5,022 bases of DNA, taken from NCBI GenBank assembly GCA_003155465.1, contig PMCR01000214.1, forward strand, positions 12,817 through 17,838, written 5' to 3'. A model generated the notes under the pieces. That model worked only from the letters and a program-made list of their open reading frames with translations, had not been told where the DNA came from and searched no databases. Made by a program: the position numbers and the translations under genes. Position 1 is the stretch's first letter; each line of letters starts with the position of its first letter. Source of the DNA: Myxococcales bacterium. Its GTDB lineage: Bacteria > Myxococcota > Polyangia > Fen-1088. This document shows, piece by piece, positions 1-5,022 of the stretch.

Positions 1-1338
1 CTGGGCGTGATGGTCCCCTGCGAGAAGATCTTGGACGCTGCCGTGCGAGAGAACGTCGACATCGTGGGCCTGTCAGGACTCATCACGCCCTCACTCGACG
101 AGATGGTGCACGTGGCGCAGGAGATGGAGCGCCGGGGCCTTACCCAACCCTTGCTCATCGGCGGTGCCACCACCAATCGCGAGCACACCGCGGTCAAGAT
201 CGCGCCCCTGCGCAGCGGTCTTACCGCGCACGTGCTCGACGCCTCGCGCGCGGCGGGCGTGGTTTCCGCGCTGCTGGACGATGACCAGAGCCTCGCTTTT
301 GCAAGGAAGAACCACGCCGAGCAGGAGCAACTGCGCGAGATTCATGCCAACAAGCAGCGACGCCCGCTCGTCCCCTACACCGCGGCCGGCGCGGGCCGGC
401 CGGCCATCGCGTGGCGCGCCGAGGATGTGCCGGCGCCGGCTTTCATCGGCCGACGCGTGATCCAACGGCAACCGCTCGACGAGCTGGCGCGTTTCATCGA
501 CTGGACCTTCTTCTTCACCGCCTGGGAATTGAAGGGCAAGTACCCGCAAATCCTCGACCACCCCAAGTACGGACCTGCAGCCCGCGATCTCTTCGGCGCG
601 GCCCAGAAGCTGCTGGCCCAGATCGTGGAAGACGCATCTCTCACCGCCAGCGCAGCCTACGGCTTTTGGCCGGCTTGCAGCGAGGGCAACGACATCGTGC
701 TCTTCTCCGACGAGAGCCGCACCCGCGAGATCGGCCGCTTTCCCATGCTGCGCCAGCAGTCCGGAGCCGGCCCCTATCGCTGCCTGGCCGACTTCGTGGC
801 GCCCGTGGCGAAGGACCTGGCCGACCACGTGGGCGCCTTTGCCGTTACCACCGGCATCGGCGCAGACGAGCTGGTCAAGCGCTTCGAGCGAGCGGGCGAC
901 GACTACAGCGCCATCATGGTCAAGGCCCTGGCCGACCGATTGGCCGAGGCCTTTGCCGAGTGCTTGCATCAGCGCGTACGGCGCGAATGGAACTACGGCG
1001 GCGATGAGAAGCTCAGCAACCAGGATCTCATCGCAGAGAAGTATCGTGGCATCCGACCCGCGGCCGGCTATCCCGCATGGCCGGACCATCCCGAGAAGCA
1101 GCAGCTCTTTGATCTGCTGCAGGCGCCGGAAGTGGGCATCACTTTGACGGAAAGCTTCGCCATGAGCCCTGCCGCAAGCGTGTGCGGTCTGTATCTTGCC
1201 CATCCGCAAGCCTGCTATTTCGACGTGGGCCGCGTCGACCGGGTGCAAGCGCAGGACTACGCCCGCCGGCGCGGCCTTGCGCTTGACGAAGTGGAACGTT
1301 GGCTGGCACCGAATCTGGGGTACGACAAGCAGGTTTGA
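1..1338 (+). CDS. metH: Cobalamin-dependent methionine synthase, C-terminal part (5' end outside window)
   Basis: This enzyme transfers a methyl group from 5-methyltetrahydrofolate through cobalamin to homocysteine, making methionine in the cytoplasm. The frame is open from base 1, so the gene starts upstream; 445 codons remain of a protein that is usually about 1,200 residues. The first part is the end of the B12-binding Rossmann domain, with LSGLITPS (70-93) and IGGATT (157-174). The DxHxxG histidine that ligates cobalt would lie upstream, outside the window. After a linker, the AdoMet-dependent reactivation domain begins near DWTFFF (499-516). It carries the AdoMet-binding signature RPAAGYP (1054-1074), ESFAMSPAAS (1150-1179) and the family-typical ending ERWLAPNLGYD. 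The reactivation domain looks intact, so oxidised cob(II)alamin could be reductively remethylated. The alignment to E. coli MetH, from memory, is continuous to the stop. A hairpin follows, and the next gene is not in the methionine pathway. Confidence 0.97.
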   Translation: MGVMVPCEKILDAAVRENVDIVGLSGLITPSLDEMVHVAQEMERRGLTQPLLIGGATTNREHTAVKIAPLRSGLTAHVLDASRAAGVVSALLDDDQSLAFARKNHAEQEQLREIHANKQRRPLVPYTAAGAGRPAIAWRAEDVPAPAFIGRRVIQRQPLDELARFIDWTFFFTAWELKGKYPQILDHPKYGPAARDLFGAAQKLLAQIVEDASLTASAAYGFWPACSEGNDIVLFSDESRTREIGRFPMLRQQSGAGPYRCLADFVAPVAKDLADHVGAFAVTTGIGADELVKRFERAGDDYSAIMVKALADRLAEAFAECLHQRVRREWNYGGDEKLSNQDLIAEKYRGIRPAAGYPAWPDHPEKQQLFDLLQAPEVGITLTESFAMSPAASVCGLYLAHPQACYFDVGRVDRVQAQDYARRRGLALDEVERWLAPNLGYDKQV

Positions 1339-1344
1339 TCGGGG

Positions 1345-1369
1345 TGGCGAGGTCATTCATCTCGCCAGC
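1345..1369 (+). terminator. Hairpin just after metH, possible terminator without U-tract
   Basis: TGGCGAGGT (1345-1353) pairs with ATCTCGCCA (1359-1367), giving nine base pairs including one G-U around the five-base loop CATTC. It begins 7 nt after the metH stop codon. No run of T follows, so this is not a textbook Rho-independent terminator. It may instead stabilise the metH mRNA 3' end or act with Rho. The pairing is seen directly; the function is inferred from position. Confidence 0.45.
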
Positions 1370-1383
1370 CATCCGCCACTGAG

Positions 1384-1459
1384 AACGCAGAGGTGATAGG
1401 GGAGGTCACAGAGGCGGAGGAAACGCAGTCATGTTCCGGCGTTCAGAAAGAATCTGCGT
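1384..1459. repeat. Degenerate CGCAGAGG-type intergenic repeat
   Basis: This noncoding stretch has several related purine-rich units: CGCAGAGG (1386-1393), CACAGAGG (1407-1414) and GGCGGAGG (1413-1420). AACGCAG occurs twice (1384-1390 and 1422-1428), and its core ACGCAG recurs inverted as CTGCGT (1454-1459). Short CGCAGAGG units of this sort occur in intergenic repeats of various bacteria. Here the copies are imperfect and few, so it could be a decayed element or a chance enrichment. No open frame crosses it convincingly. Confidence 0.3.
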
Positions 1460-1510
1460 GGCTTGCGAAGAAATGTGACCCTAGTAGTATTGAGGGGGCG
1501 AGCGTGTTTG

Positions 1511-2212
1511 ATGGGTGCTGAGATCGCGTTCCGCCTCAATTTGGTGCACGGCCGGTGCGTGGGTATTCGCATACCAGCGGAGGTGGACGAGCAGGTCTTG
1601 GCCGGGTTGGTTCCCGACGAGCGCAAGTTCGTGTCAAACCTGGCTTCCGGCCGTCATCCAACCTGGGTCGCCGGCCGGCTCGCCTTGCGTGAAGCGTTTC
1701 GCGACCTCGGCATCGAGCCCGGCCCGATCTTGGCCACGGGGCGCGGCGCCCCAGCGCTGCCGTCTGACCTTACCGGCTCCATCAGCCACAAACGCACGCT
1801 GGCGGTCGGGCTGGCAGCCCGCCGCGAGGGCGGCGCCAGCATCGGCGTGGACCTGGAAACCAGTCCGCCGGCCCTCGCTTCGGCGGGGGAGGCCCTCGCC
1901 CAGGCTCGCCCGGACGTACGCACGCGCGTGCTCACCCGGGACGAGCTGGCCCGGCTTGAGCGCGTGCCCGAGGAAAACCGCCGGCGCACGGTTATCTTGC
2001 ACTTCTCGCTCAAGGAGGCCCTTTACAAAGCCATCGATCCGCTGGTGGGCCGGCACGTGGCGTTCCATGAGGCCAGCCTGACCTTGTTGCCCGACGGATC
2101 CGCTTCGGTCGCGCTTGCCCTTTCCGAGAACGACGGGGCCTTCGCCGCCACCGCCTTCTGGACCGAGGTCGAGAATCACTTCCTCACCACGGCGCGCGTG
2201 CAGCGTCAGTAG
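1511..2212 (+). CDS. 4'-phosphopantetheinyl transferase, Sfp/EntD type
   Basis: The product is 233 residues from ATG 1511. It should transfer 4'-phosphopantetheine from coenzyme A to a conserved serine of acyl, peptidyl or aryl carrier proteins, with Mg2+, in the cytoplasm. Family motifs appear in order: WVAGRLALREAF (residues 52-63), GSISHK with the conserved histidine at 93, IGVDLE with metal ligands D114 and E116, and FSLKEALYK with E169 and K173. These match the D/E/E metal triad and the (W/F)xxKEAxxK motif of Sfp and EntD, and all key residues are present. The start is uncertain. The frame extends back to TTG 1463, and the purine-rich GAGGGGG (1492-1498) lies 12 nt from ATG 1511 but a better 9 nt from TTG 1508. 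No carrier-protein, NRPS or PKS gene is in the window, so the substrate is unknown. It may be a siderophore or polyketide carrier, or the fatty-acid carrier if AcpS is absent. Confidence 0.9.
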   Translation: MGAEIAFRLNLVHGRCVGIRIPAEVDEQVLAGLVPDERKFVSNLASGRHPTWVAGRLALREAFRDLGIEPGPILATGRGAPALPSDLTGSISHKRTLAVGLAARREGGASIGVDLETSPPALASAGEALAQARPDVRTRVLTRDELARLERVPEENRRRTVILHFSLKEALYKAIDPLVGRHVAFHEASLTLLPDGSASVALALSENDGAFAATAFWTEVENHFLTTARVQRQ

Positions 2213-2217
2213 CCAAG

Positions 2218-2650
2218 TCACCGGATCACGCGGAACTGCGCTCGGAATTGTTTCCAGTCGAGATCGAGCGGACGCGCCTTCCCGGGCCAATTCGCCGACG
2301 CCTGCTCGGACAACTGCACGCGCTCGTCAAAGCCGGGGTGGGTGCTGATGTACTGGAGCACCGCCGGATCGTCTTCATTCTCCCCGCGAATCCGTCGCAG
2401 GGCGTCCGCCAGCGCCTTGGGGTCGATGTCAGAGGCAGCCAGCACCCGCAGCGCTTCTTCATCAGCTGCCAGCTCCTGCTGCCGGCTGAACCCGCTGCTC
2501 ACCAATCGACGAATCAGGCGCCCGCTGACGCCATCGCCACGCCCCCCCACCATGGCAAACAGCGCGGCCAGGCCCAGTTCTCGCTTCAAGGCCTGCATGG
2601 GATCCCGATGCATCGCATGCGCGATCTCGTGAGTAGTGAACGCGTCCCTT
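2218..2650 (-). pseudogene. M48-family zinc metallopeptidase, C-terminal remnant lacking N-terminal half
   Basis: Read on the minus strand, this encodes the C-terminal part of an M48 peptidase, a group usually exported or membrane-bound and involved in envelope protein quality control. Visible motifs are the zinc-binding HEIAH (2617-2631) followed by MHRD, the third-ligand motif ELAAD within GFSRQQELAADEEA (glutamate at 2473-2475), and the family-typical ISTHPGFDER before the C-terminus. The stop is at 2218-2220. Upstream of HEIAH, resemblance to the family ends within a few residues (RDAFTT in place of the usual helix ending in LAHE). The frame merely stays open until it runs antisense into gatC, where its first ATG (2781) lies. 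The signal peptide or membrane segment and the strand before the active-site helix are therefore missing, and only about 75 bp separates the remnant from gatC. This points to a truncation by deletion or rearrangement rather than a frameshift. A functional short protein is unlikely but not excluded. Confidence 0.8.
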
Positions 2651-2724
2651 TGCCGATTGATCGGCAGACCATTTGACTTCTGGTGCGAGATTCTGTCAAC
2701 CGATGGTGCTAAAAGAGACGAGCT
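2651..2724 (+). promoter_or_regulatory. gatC upstream region with perfect dyad and weak -10-like box
   Basis: This short gap between the M48 remnant and gatC must hold the operon's promoter unless transcription enters from upstream. It contains the perfect inverted repeat TGCCGAT-TG-ATCGGCA (2651-2666), a TTGACT hexamer (2673-2678) and TAAAAG (2710-2715), which matches four of six -10 consensus bases. TTGACT and TAAAAG are 31 nt apart, so they do not form one promoter, and no good -35 sits 16-18 nt before TAAAAG. AGAG (2714-2717) is a weak ribosome binding site 7 nt before ATG 2725. Confidence 0.3.
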
Positions 2725-3033
2725 ATGCCCCGCATTCAACCCGACGAGGTACGCACCATCGCGGCGCTCGCCCGCCTGCACCTGTCACCGGCGGAAATCG
2801 AGCGGATGACGAATGAGCTAGACGCCATCCTCGAGTACATCGACACGGTGAAGAACCTAGACACCGGCGACACCGAGCCCATGACCCACGCCGTGCCCTT
2901 CGACTGTCCCCTGCGGCAGGACGAGCCCAAACCGTCGCTCTCGGTAGAGGAGGCTCTGCAGAACGCGCCCCGGCGACACGACGCCTTCTTTGAAGTGCCG
3001 CGCATCGTGCCCGGCGCCGGCGAGGGAGGCTAG
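2725..3033 (+). CDS. gatC: Asp-tRNA(Asn)/Glu-tRNA(Gln) amidotransferase subunit C
   Basis: GatC is the small structural subunit of the GatCAB complex. It wraps around the GatA-GatB interface and stabilises the enzyme that converts misacylated Glu-tRNA(Gln) and Asp-tRNA(Asn) to the amidated forms. The 102-residue length is normal. The N-terminal helix region shows the family pattern VRTIAALARLHLSPAEIERM, followed by ILEYIDTVKNLDT, then an extended EPMTHAVPF segment. The C-terminal part ALQNAPRRHDAFFEVPRIV is the conserved tail that ends most GatC proteins. ATG 2725 is chosen because the conserved helix starts soon after it and a weak AGAG site lies 7 nt upstream. It is the first gene of the gatCAB operon; its stop lies 2 nt before gatA, and its last codons contain the gatA Shine-Dalgarno sequence. 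Confidence 0.96.
   Translation: MPRIQPDEVRTIAALARLHLSPAEIERMTNELDAILEYIDTVKNLDTGDTEPMTHAVPFDCPLRQDEPKPSLSVEEALQNAPRRHDAFFEVPRIVPGAGEGG
3022..3029 (+). promoter_or_regulatory. Shine-Dalgarno sequence of gatA inside the gatC 3' end
   Basis: GAGGGAGG lies 6 nt before the GTG at 3036 and overlaps the last sense codons of gatC. It is the best ribosome binding site in the window and settles the choice of the rare GTG start for gatA. Its location suggests coupled translation of gatC and gatA, which fits the fixed stoichiometry of the complex. Confidence 0.75.
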
Positions 3034-3035
3034 CC

Positions 3036-4511
3036 GTGGCTGCGCCGCACGTGACGGGTGCTTCGATCGCTGAGCTGGCCGATGGGGTCCGCGCACGCAA
3101 GTGGAAGGCACGCGAACTGGTCGAAGCCTACCTTGACCGTATCCGCCGCCTGGATGGCCGGCTGGGCTGCTTTCTGCTGGTGGACGCCGAAGGGGCGCGC
3201 GCGCGCGCTGACCAGGTTGATGCCGCGCTGGCGGCGGGCCGCGATCCGGGTGTGCTGGCCGGGGTGCCGATTGGCCTGAAAGACATTTTCGTGACCCGGG
3301 GCCTCGAAACCACGGCTGGGTCGAAGATCCTACGCGGCTTCGTGCCTCCCTATGAGTCGACGGTCTCCGCGCGCCTGGCTGCGGCTGGCGCCATTGCCCT
3401 CGGCAAGTTGAACATGGACGAGTTCGCCATGGGTTCGTCGAACGAGAACAGTGCCTTCAAGCCGGTACACAATCCGTGGGACTTGGAGCGCGTGCCAGGT
3501 GGATCGTCAGGCGGCTCGGCGGCGTCCGTGGCAGCGTCGCTGTGCACGGGAAGCTTGGGCACCGACACAGGCGGCTCGATTCGACAGCCGGCGTCCCTGT
3601 GTGGCGTGGCGGGCATGAAACCGACCTACGGCCGCGTGTCACGCTATGGCGTGATCGCGTTTGCCTCCTCGCTGGATCATCCGGGTCCTTTCGGCCGTAC
3701 GATAGAGGATGTGGCCGCTCTCCTCGAGGTCATCGCTGGCCACGATCCCTGCGACGCGACCTCTATTCCCTCGCCGGTGGGCCGCTACCGGCAGGCCTGC
3801 GCCGCCGGGCTCGCCGGCATGCGGGTGGGCGTTCCCGGGGAGTACTTCCAATCCGGCATGGATCCCGAGGTCGAGGCGGCGGTGCGCGCAGCCATCGACG
3901 AAATCGCGCGCGCCGGCGCCAAGCTGGTGCCGGTTTCACTGCCCCACACAAAGTACGCGGTTGCGACCTACTATCTTGTGTGCACCGCCGAGGCGTCGTC
4001 GAATCTGGCGCGCTACGACGGCGTCCGCTACGGCCATCGCACGGCTGAGGCCTCGTCGCTGGACGAGCTATACAGCAAGACCCGCGGCGAGGGTTTCGGC
4101 GCCGAGCCCAAGCGCCGGATCATCCTCGGCACCTACGTTCTGCGCTCGGGCTACTACGAGGCCTACTACGGCAAGGCGCTGCGCGTGCGGCGCAAGATCG
4201 CTGATGATTTCCGCGCGGTGTTCGACAAGTGCGACGTACTGGCCACGCCCACCTCGCCCACCGCCGCTTTCAAGCTGGGCGAGCGCCAGGCCGACCCGCT
4301 GCAGATGTACCTGGCTGACATCTACACCGTGGCGCCGGCGCTGGCTGGCGTGCCCGCCCTGTCCCAGTGCTGTGGCTTCACCAAAGGCAACCTGCCCATC
4401 GGGGTGCAGGTCATCGGGCCGCCGCTGGGCGAGGAGGCTGTGTTCCGCGTGGCCGGCGGGTACCAGCGTCGCACCCACTGGCACAAGCGACTGCCCGAGG
4501 ATCCGTCATGA
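3036..4511 (+). CDS. gatA: Asp-tRNA(Asn)/Glu-tRNA(Gln) amidotransferase subunit A (amidase)
   Basis: GatA is the glutaminase subunit of GatCAB. It hydrolyses glutamine and passes ammonia through a channel to GatB, where it amidates Glu-tRNA(Gln) or Asp-tRNA(Asn). The 491-residue protein is full length for the family. It has the amidase-signature Ser-cisSer-Lys triad: K82 in GVPIGLKD, S157 in PGGSSGGS and S181 in [10 protein letters not shown]. The 75- and 99-residue spacings equal those of S. aureus GatA (K79, S154, S178, from memory). The GGSSGGSAA core, the [13 protein letters not shown] segment and the [13 protein letters not shown] stretch that leads to the C-terminal core are all present. 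Start is GTG 3036 with a strong Shine-Dalgarno. The stop TGA overlaps the gatB ATG by 4 nt (ATGA, 4508-4511). Related amidases such as AtzF or FAAH types are unlikely given the gatC and gatB neighbours. Confidence 0.98.
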   Translation: MAAPHVTGASIAELADGVRARKWKARELVEAYLDRIRRLDGRLGCFLLVDAEGARARADQVDAALAAGRDPGVLAGVPIGLKDIFVTRGLETTAGSKILRGFVPPYESTVSARLAAAGAIALGKLNMDEFAMGSSNENSAFKPVHNPWDLERVPGGSSGGSAASVAASLCTGSLGTDTGGSIRQPASLCGVAGMKPTYGRVSRYGVIAFASSLDHPGPFGRTIEDVAALLEVIAGHDPCDATSIPSPVGRYRQACAAGLAGMRVGVPGEYFQSGMDPEVEAAVRAAIDEIARAGAKLVPVSLPHTKYAVATYYLVCTAEASSNLARYDGVRYGHRTAEASSLDELYSKTRGEGFGAEPKRRIILGTYVLRSGYYEAYYGKALRVRRKIADDFRAVFDKCDVLATPTSPTAAFKLGERQADPLQMYLADIYTVAPALAGVPALSQCCGFTKGNLPIGVQVIGPPLGEEAVFRVAGGYQRRTHWHKRLPEDPS

Positions 4512-5022
4512 GCGTCGATCAATATGAAGCCGTCATCGGGTTGGAGGTGCACGTGCACCTGGCCAGCCGTTCCAAGATCTTCTCCTGGTCGTCGACCGCG
4601 TTCGGCGAGGAGCCCAATTCCTGCACCGATCCCGTGTGTCTGGGTCTGCCGGGCGCCCTGCCGGTGCTCAATCGCGCTGTGGTGGACGCGGCGGTGCGCC
4701 TGGGCCTGGCGGTGGGTTCGCACATCCGGCCGCGCTGCCGATTCGCGCGCAAGCACTACTTCTACCCGGACTTGCCCAAGGGGTTTCAGATCTCGCAATA
4801 TGAGGAGCCGTTGTGCGAAGGCGGTGCGGTGCAGTTCCGTCTGGCCGGAGAATCGCGCAGCGTGCGTCTGACCCGCATCCATTTGGAGGACGACGCGGGC
4901 AAGAACATTCACGACGCTTCGGGTGTCAGCTTCGTGGACTTCAATCGCGCTGGTGTGCCGCTGGTCGAGATCGTGAGCGAGCCAGACATTCGCTCGTCGG
5001 ACGAAGCGGCCGAGTACATGCG
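4508..5022 (+). CDS. gatB: Asp-tRNA(Asn)/Glu-tRNA(Gln) amidotransferase subunit B, N-terminal part (3' end outside window)
   Basis: GatB binds the misacylated tRNA, activates the side-chain carboxylate with ATP and adds the ammonia delivered from GatA. The window holds 171 codons of a protein that is usually about 475-490 residues. The frame has no stop up to the right edge. Family motifs of the kinase-like cradle domain are clear: [13 protein letters not shown] (residues 6-18), [12 protein letters not shown] (44-55), [18 protein letters not shown] (about 84-101), [11 protein letters not shown] and [21 protein letters not shown] 4508 overlaps the gatA stop as ATGA, and GAGG (4497-4500) sits 7 nt upstream, so translation is probably coupled to gatA. 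The usual CxC and CxxC cysteines near residues 26-44 are mostly replaced: FSWSS instead of FCGCS, and DPVC instead of CPVC. Only C44 of the usual four is kept, with an extra C39. This suggests the zinc-free type of GatB. Confidence 0.97.
   Translation, partial: MSVDQYEAVIGLEVHVHLASRSKIFSWSSTAFGEEPNSCTDPVCLGLPGALPVLNRAVVDAAVRLGLAVGSHIRPRCRFARKHYFYPDLPKGFQISQYEEPLCEGGAVQFRLAGESRSVRLTRIHLEDDAGKNIHDASGVSFVDFNRAGVPLVEIVSEPDIRSSDEAAEYM

Noticed and set aside
1150..1182. MetH AMSPAAS in place of the E. coli AMWPGAS as a sign of a defective reactivation domain
   Set aside because: Position-specific variation here is common among MetH proteins, and the RPAAGYP AdoMet signature and the rest of the domain are intact.
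91..1356. 421-codon minus-strand open frame across metH
   Set aside because: It is antisense to clearly conserved metH sequence, has no recognisable motif, and is the kind of shadow frame expected from strong third-position GC bias.
1463..1490. TTGCGA (1463-1468) and TAGTAT (1485-1490) as a promoter for the transferase gene
   Set aside because: Each matches only four of six consensus bases with a 16-nt spacer, and the predicted start point would fall on or after the purine-rich ribosome-binding sequence at 1492-1498.
2650..2781. N-terminal extension of the M48 frame back to ATG 2781 as a real start
   Set aside because: It runs antisense through the start of gatC, has no signal peptide or family similarity, and remains open only by chance.
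3195..3208. (GC)7 dinucleotide run in gatA as a phase-variation tract
   Set aside because: It encodes alternating Arg and Ala in a helical N-terminal region of an essential-type gene; short GC runs are expected in DNA of this composition.
3709..4527. 272-codon plus-strand open frame inside gatA, and a similar one at 3476-4048
   Set aside because: Out-of-frame shadows of gatA, rich in Arg, Pro, Ala and Ser, with no family resemblance and no ribosome binding site of note.

Overview
This is a GC-rich bacterial window made almost entirely of housekeeping genes, with one broken gene in the middle. From left to right on the + strand it holds the C-terminal third of cobalamin-dependent methionine synthase (metH, 1-1338, 5' end outside the window) and a complete Sfp/EntD-type 4'-phosphopantetheinyl transferase (about 1511-2212). 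On the - strand follows the C-terminal remnant of an M48-family zinc metallopeptidase (2218 to about 2650). Then comes the + strand tRNA amidotransferase operon: gatC (2725-3033), gatA (3036-4511) and the first 171 codons of gatB (from 4508, running off the right edge).

Organism: a complete gatC-gatA plus the start of gatB means the bacterium probably makes Gln-tRNA(Gln) and/or Asn-tRNA(Asn) by transamidation. The strong third-position GC bias, which opens long antisense shadow reading frames, and the overall protein sequences fit a high-GC Gram-negative lineage, for example Proteobacteria in the broad sense, Myxococcota-like or Acidobacteriota-like. The window has no marker that fixes the phylum.

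Layout and regulation: metH is followed within 7 nt by a stable hairpin that lacks a U-tract. A 172-nt gap with degenerate CGCAGAGG-type repeats comes next, then the phosphopantetheinyl transferase gene. That gene ends 5 nt from the stop codon of the convergent M48 remnant. The gat operon has signs of tight translational coupling: 2 nt between gatC and gatA with the gatA Shine-Dalgarno inside gatC, and a 4-nt ATGA overlap between gatA and gatB.

The most notable features are the M48 remnant, which keeps its zinc-site motifs but has lost its whole N-terminal part where it abuts gatC; a perfect 7-bp dyad at that junction; and a GatB that lacks most of the cysteines of the usual N-terminal zinc site. 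I found no convincing previously undescribed system, RNA gene, CRISPR array or intact mobile element.
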